A stretch of DNA of 64,000 nucleotides from Aquibacillus salsiterrae. Its GTDB lineage: Bacteria; Bacillota; Bacilli; Bacillales; Amphibacillaceae. Positions 16,157 to 24,990 of the stretch are shown in pieces. The DNA is taken from positions 86,642 to 150,641 of the forward strand of contig NZ_JAMQKC010000004.1 of assembly GCF_028416595.1 (NCBI RefSeq), in the 5' to 3' direction. The notes below the pieces were generated by a model, which did not search any database, was not told the origin of the DNA, and saw nothing but the letters and a program-made list of their open reading frames with translations. Each line of letters starts with the position of its first letter. The stretch's first letter is position 1. The translations under genes and the position numbers were made by a program.

Positions 16157-16619
16157 ACCTATCACCTCTTATACCTATTATATGTCATTTCTCTAAAAAA
16201 ATAAATGGTCCGTTCAGCTATTTCGTTCAAAGGCTGCATTTGTGATGCCTAGACACCAGATTCCTACGTAGGTGGAATTATTGTTAATTTGTCTTTCGAC
16301 AGGGTCAGGCACCTATGTTGGCCCCTATGTTTTCCTATTATACGCTGACACCAAGACTCCCTAGCCAAGAGAATGGTACATATGTGGTGCCTGACACCAA
16401 GACCCAGAACATACGCTCTATACATGAATATAATATATGCTTATAAGAGCAATTGTTCCTTTTTTTAAAAAGAAGGCCTGCAGAGATTTCTCTCCACAGA
16501 GCTTTCCTTGATAGTTCGACATATTTCGGACGTCACTGTGAGCATACCTACAGACACCAAAACCAAAACCTAAATATTTCCCTTCCCTTTTCATCAGGAA
16601 TATTATTATGTATAATAGG
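16157..16619. repeat. Repeat cluster at the right part of the island
   Basis: No gene. It contains a copy of the 772-819 element (16265-16311), degenerate gacacc units at about 16233-16256, 16343 and 16551, a full gtggtgcctgacaccaa palindrome at 16382-16400, and a terminator-like hairpin of the gcagag/ctctcc family at 16468-16506 followed by gtcactgtgagc. Confidence 0.7.
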
Positions 16620-16760
16620 AATATAATAAAAGGTGAAGTGCTACTAACACTTCACCCTGCAACTTCTACCGTAAGGGTGGTAGTTGTCTATGTTTATCTA
16701 TTTTTTATGAGAACCACCCTTTTGCTTTCGACGGCGTAGGGTGGTTTTCTTGTTTTCTAA
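16620..16760 (+). ncRNA. Candidate antisense RNA to the small-peptide gene
   Basis: A -10-like tataat (about 16610-16615) precedes two hairpins, ggtgaagtg/cacttcacc (about 16634-16658) and ctacc/ggtag (about 16666-16682). The transcript would run into the 3' end of the peptide gene on the other strand. A third inverted repeat, gaaccaccct/agggtggttttc (16710-16750), could terminate both RNAs. The layout fits type I toxin-antitoxin loci such as bsrG/SR4. Not proven. Confidence 0.4.
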
Positions 16761-16844
16761 TATGTACTTTCGAAAGAAATAAGCGCTTACTTCACGCACA
16801 ATTCCCTTCAGAACTTCTCGTAGAAATTCAAGAAATGTTTCCAT
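16698..16844 (-). CDS. 48-residue cationic peptide, type I toxin candidate
   Basis: Starts at the ATG at 16844 behind a perfect AAAGGAGGTGATAATC. Residues 1-26 form an amphipathic, hydrophobic helix (METFLEFLREVLKGIVREV) and the tail is strongly basic (KKTTLRRRKQKGG). Size, charge and hydrophobic start match membrane-acting type I toxins of Bacillus prophages, although I do not recognise the family. The 3' codons overlap the inverted repeat that would end the mRNA. The opposing RNA at 16620-16760 is a candidate antitoxin. Confidence 0.5.
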   Translation of the reverse strand: METFLEFLREVLKGIVREVSAYFFRKYILENKKTTLRRRKQKGGSHKK

Positions 16845-16958
16845 GATTATCACCTCCTTTCCTAAACGGAAAGAAGAACAACAACCAACCACCCTCATAT
16901 TCAGCTGCTATTTCATTCTATCATTTTACAATCCAACTATTACATATATATATTAAAA

Positions 16959-16999
16959 AAAAAGCTCTGCAGAGAGGTTTCTCTCCACAGAGCTTTTTC
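16959..16999. terminator. Terminator-like hairpin of a repeated family
   Basis: aaaagctctg / cagagctttt arms with nested agagag/ctctcc, then T-rich sequence. A gtcactgtgaccataccttt motif follows. Related copies are at 10843 and 16468. Confidence 0.65.
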
Positions 17000-17045
17000 T
17001 TCTTATCATTCGACAAAATTCGAGTCGTCACTGTGACCATACCTT

Positions 17046-17210
17046 TTAATTTTTAATATTATTTCTTTCTTTCAATTTCCTAATTGCTTCTTTGGTCATT
17101 TCATCTTGATTTTTCAGGTGGTAATTTGGTACTACATATACTCCTTCAGCGGCTTCTTCTAACTTTTTTATTTTTTCTAGATATTCTTGACTAAAAGTTT
17201 GTGCACTCAT
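17046..17210 (-). CDS. 54-residue helical protein, partner of the GNAT-like remnant
   Basis: The frame runs from the ATG at 17210 (AAGGAGGTACC before it) to the TAA at 17046: an N-terminal charged helix FSQEYLEKIKKLEEA, a central VYVVPNYH strand and a basic end. It starts 13 bases after the stop of the GNAT-like remnant on the same strand, so the two form a toxin-antitoxin-like pair with the toxin first. It looks intact. Confidence 0.5.
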   Translation of the reverse strand: MSAQTFSQEYLEKIKKLEEAAEGVYVVPNYHLKNQDEMTKEAIRKLKERNNIKN

Positions 17211-17222
17211 GAAGGTACCTCC

Positions 17223-17522
17223 TTAATCAAAATATTGATTCACCAATTTCCTTGCACCATAAGGATCGATTATCATTCTACTTGTACTAGGGTCTATTAA
17301 AATTGCACCATAAACTTCTTGGTAATGCTCTACTAACTTGGACTTCGCATGTAATGCCATATATCCTTCAAAGCCTAATTCAAAGCTTTTTTTACAAGCA
17401 ACAGCAAAGAGATAGATGAGCACCAACCCCAATAAAGTCTTTGTCACGTCCAATATTCCACGGTGCGCTTTCAACAAGCTGTAATTCAATCCATCCCTCT
17501 TTAATTTCATATGCAACTACAT
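17223..17522 (-). pseudogene. GNAT-like toxin remnant, 5' truncated and frameshifted by a 4-bp duplication
   Basis: Reading from the dispersed repeat at 17524 gives AYEIKEGWIELQLVESAPWN, then IGRDKDFIGVGAHL. The frame then breaks at catctatctcttt (about 17422-17434), where an atct duplication of 4 bases restores frame if removed. The protein continues LFAVACKKSFELGFEGYMAL ... LVEHYQEVYGAILI to 17223. The pattern is that of GNAT-like toxins. The N-terminus is missing exactly at the palindromic repeat. Confidence 0.6.
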
Positions 17523-17523
17523 T

Positions 17524-17540
17524 TGTGGTACCTGACACTA
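17524..17540. repeat. gtggtacctgacact repeat at the break of the GNAT-like gene
   Basis: Member of the dispersed palindrome family, lying directly at the 5' truncation point of the gene at 17223-17522. Confidence 0.75.
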
Positions 17541-17547
17541 GATCCTA

Positions 17548-17616
17548 TATTCTAATCAAGTGTCCACTTCTAAAAGACAAAACACCATTTTGTCTTTTTT
17601 AGGTACCTGGTACCGA
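17548..17616. repeat. Second copy of the 69-bp direct repeat
   Basis: Identical to 12909-12977. It ends in ggtacctggtaccga, 17 bases before the end of the 252-residue gene. Confidence 0.9.
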
Positions 17617-17633
17617 TTCTCCTGTTTTTGATT

Positions 17634-18392
17634 TTAAAATTGTTCTACTTTTTCAGAAAAAGATCGAAACTCTTCTTTATTAATTGTAGAAGCCATATTT
17701 CTCTCTTTTAATATTGTTGTATATATTCTAGCAAGGGTTCCTTTCAGATCATTGAGGGTTTCAAATTGCTTATTCTCCATTTCGATAATTTTATTTACAG
17801 TTTCCTTTTTAATACTACTATTTAATATACCAAAAGACTCTCCAAATAGTGAATTAAGAGTGCTTAGAATAACATTTATATCAACATGGGTCTGTACTAT
17901 TACGACTTTTTCTTTTATATCTTTAATCAGACTATCTACTTTTTTAAAAAGTATATTCAAATCAATATCATCATTTGCTTTACTTATTCTATCTAATACC
18001 CATTTTCTACCTTCTTTTCCCAGGTTAATAAAATCAGTATGATTATTTTCAATTAAAATATTTTCATAAGAGTCTATTGCTTTCTTATCCTTAACTGTTT
18101 CTTTCTTTTCAAAGTTTTCTATATTCCACTTCTTTTTTAAAGAATTCATACGAATTTCTAATTCTAATCTTGGCTCATATTTACGTGGGAGAAGTTTTAA
18201 TAAAGGGGATAATTCAGCAAAATCATTTATGTTGCCTTGCGTTTTACTTTCTAACTTTGTGATTATAGCTTCCATCTTTTCAACAATTAACTCGTTATTG
18301 TAGCATTCTGTTACTGTAATTCGACACTCAGGAGATATTATCAATTCTAATTCTTCTGTTTCTGCTATTGTTCCTTGATGAAATAAATCCAT
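17634..18392 (-). CDS. Hypothetical coiled-coil protein
   Basis: 252 residues from the ATG at 18392 behind TAGGAGG. Mostly long charged helices rich in Glu, Lys and Asn. The N-terminal 30 residues (ETEELELIISPECRITVTEC) may form a small beta domain. No signal, membrane segment or catalytic motif. More AT-rich than the S-layer gene beside it, and its 3' end abuts the 69-bp repeat, so it may have been shortened or acquired. Not recognised. Confidence 0.5.
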   Translation of the reverse strand: MDLFHQGTIAETEELELIISPECRITVTECYNNELIVEKMEAIITKLESKTQGNINDFAELSPLLKLLPRKYEPRLELEIRMNSLKKKWNIENFEKKETVKDKKAIDSYENILIENNHTDFINLGKEGRKWVLDRISKANDDIDLNILFKKVDSLIKDIKEKVVIVQTHVDINVILSTLNSLFGESFGILNSSIKKETVNKIIEMENKQFETLNDLKGTLARIYTTILKERNMASTINKEEFRSFSEKVEQF

Positions 18393-18421
18393 GAATAGAA
18401 CCTCCTATAATTATTAAAAGT

Positions 18422-18452
18422 AAAGGCCAACCACTATTGTGATTGGCCTTTA
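18422..18452. terminator. Terminator of the S-layer gene
   Basis: aaaggccaa / ttggccttt stem just after the stop of the S-layer gene, with T/A-rich flanks on both strands. Confidence 0.8.
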
Positions 18453-18469
18453 TAAATTAGTAGAATATA

Positions 18470-21106
18470 TTAATTAGTTGCATCAATTGCTACATCAACA
18501 TCAGCTTTAATAGATGCTAATGATTTGTAGTCAATACGAGCTGGTGTATCAGCATCGTTCATAGGGAATTCTGCAAGGAATGATTCTGAAACTTCAACTT
18601 GACGTTGAGCTGTAAGATCATCAAATGCATCATAACCAATAGCCGCTAAAGCAGATTGCATTTCAGCAATAGTGTCTGCAGCATTTACACCATCTAATAA
18701 ACCTACATAATCAGATACATAACCAGCTGCAGCAGGTGTAGCATCATCAAAGATTGCTACAGCAACTTCTTCAGCAGTATCGCCTGAGAAGTCTACATCA
18801 AGAATGCTTTCAGCTAATTCAAGCTTTTGAGTAGATGTCAGGTTAATATAGTTAACTGTTTCTGATACTCCACTAGCATAAGTGTTTAATGCTAAAGTAG
18901 TAAGTGCAGCTCTAGCTTCAGTTGCAGTTGAAGCAGCCTTAAGTTCTTCTACCGTATTTACAGCATCTCCCTCATTCGTGATTGCTCCCGCAAAAGCATC
19001 TACGTTTGTAAAGTATGCAGCCTGATAATCTTCAACAACATTAAATCTTTCGAAAAGATCTGATAGACCTTGTACAGCATTTACTCCATCATAGAATTGC
19101 GCTGCTGTACCTGCTGTACCTGCTGTTTCAGTTCCTGCAGCAGTTGCAAGATCATCAATATCAGCTAAGATAGTTCCTGCAGCAGGGTTGTTCACTAAGT
19201 CAACTGCTCCTACCACATCAGCAATATCATTTGTTACTGAAGCAAGAGTTGGAGCTTCAGCATTATCCCCAGCACCATAAGTAGTAATAGCTAGGATTGC
19301 GTCTCTGTAATCAGCTACAGTATCATCATCAGTTGCTACATCAGCGAAATCAAATACAGTATCTTCAGTTACTGCTGCAAGTCCTTCAAGTGCAGATAAT
19401 ACAGTAGATGTGCTTGCATCTGCAGCTAATCCATCTAATGTTGTAACTGCATCAAGTTGAGCTTCAGCGTTACCAGCAACGATTTGTGCTTCAACAGCAC
19501 TAGAAGTACGAGCAAGACCAGCTGTTTCTAATTTAGTTAAGTAGAAAGAACGAGCTTCATCGAAGAATGGAGCATCTCCAATGATACCTTCATCATCTAC
19601 AAGAGATACTAAGTTATTGTAAGCAACTGACAACTGAGCAACAGTTGATGCCTCAAATACTCTTAGAACACGGTCTACTTCTTTCAAAGTAGTTTCAAAA
19701 TCAGCTTTTGTAGTTACATCTTCTTCATCTGGAGCAACAAATGATACCGCTTCTAAAGCAGCATTATAATCGTCACGATCAGCATCTGCAGCTTGTGCTG
19801 CGGCAACTAGATTTGTTGCAGCAGTTAGGTTAACCCCATCAATAGCATCTTGAACACCAGTTAGTGTTGTAAGGCTTGTAGCATCATCACCAGGGTCTGC
19901 TCCATCAAGTGCTACTTCATAATCATCAATATTGTCAGGGTTTACACGGTCAAATGAAGCTTCTAAAGCTGAAAGAAGTTGAACCATATTCTGAGCTTCT
20001 AAAGCATCATTAATTCCTTCAATAATCGTTTCAGTGTCCCCTAATTCAATAACATCTTTGTTTACTCCATCAACAAATTCTTGTACTCCTTCTAAAGAAG
20101 TGAAATCGTCTGTTAGAGTACCAAATTCAGCAAAATACTCATCAGCATTAGAAACTACTAGATTTTCAGCTCCAACAGCTTTTAATGCATTATATAGATC
20201 AACTTGAGTAGAAGCAGTGTTCACATCATCTAGCAATGCTAAGAAATCAAGATCGATTTCAAGTCCACCTACAGTCCAAGTACCTTCTGGGTCTTCACCA
20301 AGTGGAGACTTGAAGTAGAATGTTGCGATTGTTTCACCTTTAACTAAATCAACTGAATCAACAGCAACAACATCACCATTGTTGTCAATAACTTCAATTG
20401 AGAAGTCTTCTTGAGCTTCTTCTGTTGCTGGGAATGTAACAGTTACTCCATTACGGTCAATCGCACTTACACTCTCAACCGCAGGAGTCTGCGCTTCAAC
20501 AGCTGCTTGTGCACTATAAACAAATGTAGAGAATGCTCCACGTGTTACTGCATCGTTTGGACGGAAGTCAGTTACTGTAGTTACTCCGTTTTGAGCAAGA
20601 ACTGTAACAGCATCTTTGTAGTAAACACCATCAAGGTTAACGTTTACCGCTTCACCAGTGTTTTCTAGTCCGAATGCATTAACAAGTGTTACTGCCATGT
20701 TTTGGCGAGTTAATGTATCGTTAGGGTTGAATTCACCATTGTTACCAACGAAGATTCCAGCTTCTACTACTGCAGCAATTTGCTCAGCGTATGGGGAGCT
20801 TGCATCAACGTCAGTGAAAGCAGCTAGAGTTCCTTCAACATCTTCAGCTTGTAAGTCAAGTGCAGCTGCGAATGCTACTGCAGCATGTTGACGAGATAAT
20901 TCTTGATAAGGCTTGAATGATCCGTCTGGATATCCTTTGAATACACCTTGTTCTACTAATGCTTGAACCGCATCGTAGTGTGACTCTCCTGGCTTAAGGT
21001 CGTTGAAATCTTCCGCAGCTGCAACCGCTGCTGGTGCTACTGCTGCTAACGCTGCTGTTGCTGCGATAGAGGTAGCTGTAATTTTGCGTAATTTTTTCTG
21101 ACTCAT
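18470..21106 (-). CDS. S-layer protein with three N-terminal SLH domains
   Basis: 878 residues behind GGGAGGAT. A signal peptide (about residues 1-31, ending AVAAAE) is followed by three SLH domains at about 34-90, 91-145 and 150-205 (DAVQALVEQGVFKGYPDGSF and the related AEQIAAVVEAGIFVGNNGEF). SLH domains bind pyruvylated secondary cell-wall polymer. The rest is Ala/Asp/Val-rich, very acidic, lysine-poor and built from degenerate helical repeats with GVQxxIDGVN-like ends. Uniform codon use suggests high expression. The neighbouring cluster likely makes the polymer it binds. Confidence 0.93.
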   Translation of the reverse strand: MSQKKLRKITATSIAATAALAAVAPAAVAAAEDFNDLKPGESHYDAVQALVEQGVFKGYPDGSFKPYQELSRQHAAVAFAAALDLQAEDVEGTLAAFTDVDASSPYAEQIAAVVEAGIFVGNNGEFNPNDTLTRQNMAVTLVNAFGLENTGEAVNVNLDGVYYKDAVTVLAQNGVTTVTDFRPNDAVTRGAFSTFVYSAQAAVEAQTPAVESVSAIDRNGVTVTFPATEEAQEDFSIEVIDNNGDVVAVDSVDLVKGETIATFYFKSPLGEDPEGTWTVGGLEIDLDFLALLDDVNTASTQVDLYNALKAVGAENLVVSNADEYFAEFGTLTDDFTSLEGVQEFVDGVNKDVIELGDTETIIEGINDALEAQNMVQLLSALEASFDRVNPDNIDDYEVALDGADPGDDATSLTTLTGVQDAIDGVNLTAATNLVAAAQAADADRDDYNAALEAVSFVAPDEEDVTTKADFETTLKEVDRVLRVFEASTVAQLSVAYNNLVSLVDDEGIIGDAPFFDEARSFYLTKLETAGLARTSSAVEAQIVAGNAEAQLDAVTTLDGLAADASTSTVLSALEGLAAVTEDTVFDFADVATDDDTVADYRDAILAITTYGAGDNAEAPTLASVTNDIADVVGAVDLVNNPAAGTILADIDDLATAAGTETAGTAGTAAQFYDGVNAVQGLSDLFERFNVVEDYQAAYFTNVDAFAGAITNEGDAVNTVEELKAASTATEARAALTTLALNTYASGVSETVNYINLTSTQKLELAESILDVDFSGDTAEEVAVAIFDDATPAAAGYVSDYVGLLDGVNAADTIAEMQSALAAIGYDAFDDLTAQRQVEVSESFLAEFPMNDADTPARIDYKSLASIKADVDVAIDATN

Positions 21107-21500
21107 AAATCTTTATCCTCCCTTAGTATAACTGTAAAATTTATATAACACTATTCCTTCGGCCAAATATGTAAGCCTTGGAAAATAGTAATTCCCCTAG
21201 TAAACTATTGGCACATGACTAGTATAGAGAATGATGGCATGATTTGTCAACTATTTCTAGTAATTTGTAAATGAAAATGATATATTAAATAATTACTAGT
21301 TTACAGACTGACAGTATGTAGTCAGTGACTGCCGGAATAATGACCAATCAGTTGTCCTTGGGTTGATTCTTATTTTACTAGCATATCTGCTAGAATACAA
21401 GGCTTTGAAAGTGTTTTCCTATCAGCAAGTTTTACCAGTTTTGCCAAACCCTTTCGAATCACCCTATCTACTATATGACTAGATACTGTCGTTAGACCAA
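21107..21500 (-). promoter_or_regulatory. S-layer promoter and leader
   Basis: On the minus strand TTGACA (21250-21245), an 18-base spacer and TATACT (21226-21221) form a strong SigA promoter, giving a leader of about 107 bases before the ATG at 21106. Beyond it (21255-21500) are short inverted repeats such as ctagca/tgctag near 21378-21394 that may end the tagA transcript. No gene. Confidence 0.75.
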
Positions 21501-22226
21501 TTATTTATTCTTTTGTTTGAATACTTCAACAAGAAACAACGGCAAAGCTAATTGTCGTTTCATCCGCCACGGTTCGATCATCAATCGGTATAGCCATTCA
21601 AGGCCTAATTTACGAAAGCTTGCTGGTGCACGTTTAATGTTGCCAGCGACGACGTCAAATGACCCGCCCACTCCTTGGAAGACAGACACATCTAACTTAT
21701 CTCGATTGGCCCGAATCCACTCTTCTTGCCTTGGACTTCCCATCGCAACAAAAAGCAGATCTGCCTTTGCCGCGTTTATTGTGTCAATGATCAACTGGTT
21801 ATCCTTTTGGTAACCATCTATCACACCAGCGACTTTTAAATCTGGATACATTTGTATTAGCTTTTGTTTGGCAGCTTCGGCAACACCGGGCTTTCCCCCG
21901 TAAAGGAAGATGCGCTTTTGTTGTTTCGCTGCGACACCGATTAATGTATTCATTAAATCGATTCCGGTAATCCGGTTAGAAATGTTGCCGCCCTGAAGCT
22001 TGGAAGCAATCAGGACGCCAACCCCATCAGGAATTTGATAATCCGCACTATTAATAAGCTCTTTTAACTCGGGGTCCTTCGAAGCTTTGATGATCTTCTC
22101 TGGGTTCACCGCGACGATAAAGGATTGCTTTTTCTCTTCGATAGCAAGGAATAATTTTTTCGCTATAGTTGTGTACGTCTCATCGGAAACGTTGACGCCT
22201 AGTATCGTTTCTTTTTGTTGTGTCAT
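21501..22226 (-). CDS. tagA: WecG/TagA/CpsF-family glycosyltransferase
   Basis: 241 residues from the ATG at 22226 (AGGTGAGC before it); a longer frame reaching into the upstream gene is not used. The family signatures are VNPEKIIKASKD, the IPDGVGV box (catalytic Asp and substrate contacts), IFLYGGKPGVAEAA and the end motif VAMGSPRQEEWI followed by GVGGSFDVVAG. TagA adds ManNAc to lipid-linked GlcNAc in wall teichoic acid linkage units; here it may start a secondary wall polymer. It follows the UDP-ManNAc dehydrogenase by 4 bases, so the two are cotranscribed. Confidence 0.9.
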   Translation of the reverse strand: MTQQKETILGVNVSDETYTTIAKKLFLAIEEKKQSFIVAVNPEKIIKASKDPELKELINSADYQIPDGVGVLIASKLQGGNISNRITGIDLMNTLIGVAAKQQKRIFLYGGKPGVAEAAKQKLIQMYPDLKVAGVIDGYQKDNQLIIDTINAAKADLLFVAMGSPRQEEWIRANRDKLDVSVFQGVGGSFDVVAGNIKRAPASFRKLGLEWLYRLMIEPWRMKRQLALPLFLVEVFKQKNK

Positions 22227-22230
22227 CTGC

Positions 22231-23505
22231 TCACCTGTTTTTTGCATCGCCAAGACGAATGTAATCAAAGCCAGCTTCCCGCCATGCTTGTTCGCCGATG
22301 CAGTTTTTAGTATCAAATACGATGTTTGCTCGCATGTTTTGCTTAATGTCGCTTGGTTCATACGTTTTAAATACTTTGTGATCGGTCAAAATTACGATAA
22401 TATCGGCATCCTTTGTTACCTCATCAAGGGTAAGTACTTGGTTTGGGACGCGAATGTCTTTAATGTACGGATCGAATACGTTGTAATCGATCTTCTTCTT
22501 ATTTAAATGCTCCATGATCGTTAAGGACGGGCTTTCTCGCATATCATCGACATTTCCTTTGAACGATAAACCGAGCAACGCTACTTTGGGCCGGATCAGA
22601 TTATGTTCCTCAGCAATTGCAGCAATCCGGTCAACCGTATATGCTGGCATGTCGTCGTTTGTGTTCCGTGCCAGGGTAATCATGTTCGCGATCGTTGGTT
22701 GTAGTTCGGCAAGGAACCACGGATCAACCGCAATACAATGTCCACCGACACCAGGTCCAGGCTGGTGAATATTAACGCGCGGGTGGTAGTTCGCAAGCTT
22801 AATCGCTTCCCAGGCGTTGACACCAATTTTTTCACTAATTTTTGCAAGCTCATTGGCAAACGCAATGTTGACGTCACGGTACGTATTCTCGATGACTTTT
22901 ACCATTTCAGCCGTTGTTGCGTCGGTAAGGTGGATTTCACCTTTGACAAACGACTTGTAAAGCTTTCTTGTTAGCTCGCTTGATTTCTGATTAATCCCAC
23001 CGACGATTCGGTCATTTTCTTCCAATTCTTGAAAAATTTTGCCCGGAATGACGCGTTCTGGTGAATGGGCAATATAGATGTCTTCATGCAGGTCTAGGCC
23101 TGTTTTTTCCAAGACTGGCATCATCACGTCCTCGACTGTACGTGGTGGTACAGTTGATTCTAAAATAACGAGGTTGCCGTTTTTTACGAACGGTACGATG
23201 CTTTCTGTACCTGCACGGACATAGTCAAGGTTCGCTGTTTTCTCCTTCGTAATTGGTGACGGCACCGCAATGATGAATACGTCTGCTTCGATTGGTGCTG
23301 TCGAGAACGTGAGCTTTCCAGCTGCAACGACCTCATCTAATGCTTCTTGTAAGCCTGGCTCTTCGATATGAAGCTGTTGCTTTTGTAATTTATCAATCAC
23401 TGTTTCATTAACGTCCATTCCATGTACTTGAAAACCGTGCTTGGCAAACATGATCGATGTTGGTAAACCGATATAGCCAAGGCCTATTACACAAATTTTT
23501 TCCAT
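22231..23505 (-). CDS. wecC: UDP-N-acetyl-D-mannosamine dehydrogenase (WecC-type)
   Basis: 424 residues behind GAAAGGGAG. The N-terminal Rossmann fold has VIGLGYIGLPTS (about 5-16). The central region holds SPERVIPGK and GGHCIAVDPWF with the catalytic Cys. The C-terminal UDP-binding domain has LGLSFKGNVDDMRESPS. The HCIAVDPWF form is typical of WecC, which oxidises UDP-ManNAc to UDP-ManNAcA, rather than UDP-glucose dehydrogenase. It lies between the TagA-type gene and a polymerase, indicating a uronic-acid-containing wall polymer. No epimerase (mnaA) is in the window. Confidence 0.88.
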   Translation of the reverse strand: MEKICVIGLGYIGLPTSIMFAKHGFQVHGMDVNETVIDKLQKQQLHIEEPGLQEALDEVVAAGKLTFSTAPIEADVFIIAVPSPITKEKTANLDYVRAGTESIVPFVKNGNLVILESTVPPRTVEDVMMPVLEKTGLDLHEDIYIAHSPERVIPGKIFQELEENDRIVGGINQKSSELTRKLYKSFVKGEIHLTDATTAEMVKVIENTYRDVNIAFANELAKISEKIGVNAWEAIKLANYHPRVNIHQPGPGVGGHCIAVDPWFLAELQPTIANMITLARNTNDDMPAYTVDRIAAIAEEHNLIRPKVALLGLSFKGNVDDMRESPSLTIMEHLNKKKIDYNVFDPYIKDIRVPNQVLTLDEVTKDADIIVILTDHKVFKTYEPSDIKQNMRANIVFDTKNCIGEQAWREAGFDYIRLGDAKNR

Positions 23506-23523
23506 AAAGATATATCTCCCTTT

Positions 23524-24990
23524 CTAGTTGTTATCTCCGGGTACGGAAACGGTCTTGCCTTGTTTAATTGTTTCCACCCATGCAATAATAGCAAACACGA
23601 ACATTGGGAACACTTGATTCTCCCATATGTTATAAACGACTCCAACGAGACTGGTGAACAACCACAGTGCAATTGTTGCATTAGCGACCGCTTTGTTGGT
23701 CGGTCTGAGCTGCCATATCCGGTACGCCATGTTTAATAGGAAGATAGCGAACAAAATGACACCGACTGCACCTGTCTGAACGATAATTTGAATGTATTGG
23801 TTATCGGAATAAAAATCTTTATCTAAATAATCATAAATACCTGCTATGCCATAGTCTTCATAAATCGGCGAAGAATATACGAGTGCTGCTGAATCACCGA
23901 ACGTACCAAAGCCGGTACCGATGATTGGGTAATCCATGAAGATCTCGAAGCCTTTTTTAACAAAAAAGACACGACCACTGTTCGAGCTCCGTTCGATTTC
24001 TTCTTTATTGTTGAACCGGCCGGCTAAGCCACCGTTATCGTCTGACGATTCCCCTTTCACCCCATCACTTTGCTCGACGCCGGCATTTTCTAACGCTTGG
24101 TCAGCAAAATCAATTGGTAAGTAAACGAGAATGAGACCGGCAATGGTCGCTATTGCTAACTGCTTCAGAATGATCCAGCGCTTGGATAGGGCGAGGTAAA
24201 CGGCGCCAGCAATAAGGAAGCCGAGAAATGTACCGCGCGAATACGTAAGCAGCATCGTTCCGACAAATAAGGATAAGGCAATGTACCATCTCTTATCATT
24301 TGTCGTGCGAAGGAGCATAAAGGTTACCATAATGGCGATAATCATATATAAACCCATCGAATTCGGGTTTCCGATTAGACCATAGATTCGGTCAGCATTT
24401 GCTTGTGATACAAACATATCGACCCAAGCGTCTGGTAGCAGCCAATTACGTTGCGATAATTTTTCGACGAAGCCGTGTAAGCTAAGCACGACACCAACGC
24501 CAACGATCACTTTTGCAATCGTGGTGAAGTCTTGACTGGTCCAGGATAGGCGCTTTATTCCATAGAACAGCAAGTACATCGTTAGAAATTTTCTTAGTTG
24601 GAAAATGATGGCCGTTGGCGAGACTCCGGTGATGAGTGCGGAGATGGCTCCGACGACACAGAAGGCAAGGTAGGCCCATTCATAGATTTCCAGTTGAAAG
24701 ATTGATTTGATGTCCTTTTTTTTCAATGCATGGTAAAGGACGACGATGACAAGGACGAGAATCGCGAGGTCGCCTGCTAACTTTAATCCGCTATTTATTT
24801 CCACTAAAAACGGGCGAACTGGGAAATATAAAATCAACAGCGGCATGATCCACTTTGGCTTGAACCAAGTGATCGCCGCGAAGAATGCAGATGATAGTAC
24901 CATTGATACGGTTGGAGGTAAGATAAGTCCAAATCCCAGAACAGCAATGGTTGCGATAATAAATAAGTAAAAATTCCTTTGACTATTCAT
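23524..24990 (-). CDS. O-antigen ligase/polymerase-family membrane protein
   Basis: 488 residues from the ATG at 24990, which has GGAG 8 bases upstream; the frame open to 25209 lacks a site and looks non-coding. It has about 11-12 membrane segments with a large extracytoplasmic loop (about 340-430) containing SNSGRVFFVKKGFEIFMDYP and GTGFGTFGDS, the Wzy_C motif region. Such proteins polymerise or ligate lipid-linked glycans. It is the first gene of a run with wecC and tagA (spacing 18 bases) and probably polymerises the secondary wall polymer. Confidence 0.85.
   Translation of the reverse strand: MNSQRNFYLFIIATIAVLGFGLILPPTVSMVLSSAFFAAITWFKPKWIMPLLILYFPVRPFLVEINSGLKLAGDLAILVLVIVVLYHALKKKDIKSIFQLEIYEWAYLAFCVVGAISALITGVSPTAIIFQLRKFLTMYLLFYGIKRLSWTSQDFTTIAKVIVGVGVVLSLHGFVEKLSQRNWLLPDAWVDMFVSQANADRIYGLIGNPNSMGLYMIIAIMVTFMLLRTTNDKRWYIALSLFVGTMLLTYSRGTFLGFLIAGAVYLALSKRWIILKQLAIATIAGLILVYLPIDFADQALENAGVEQSDGVKGESSDDNGGLAGRFNNKEEIERSSNSGRVFFVKKGFEIFMDYPIIGTGFGTFGDSAALVYSSPIYEDYGIAGIYDYLDKDFYSDNQYIQIIVQTGAVGVILFAIFLLNMAYRIWQLRPTNKAVANATIALWLFTSLVGVVYNIWENQVFPMFVFAIIAWVETIKQGKTVSVPGDNN

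Noticed and set aside
22231..23505. UDP-glucose dehydrogenase (TuaD/Ugd)
   Set aside because: The HCIAVDPWF active-site form and the TagA neighbour fit UDP-ManNAc dehydrogenase better.
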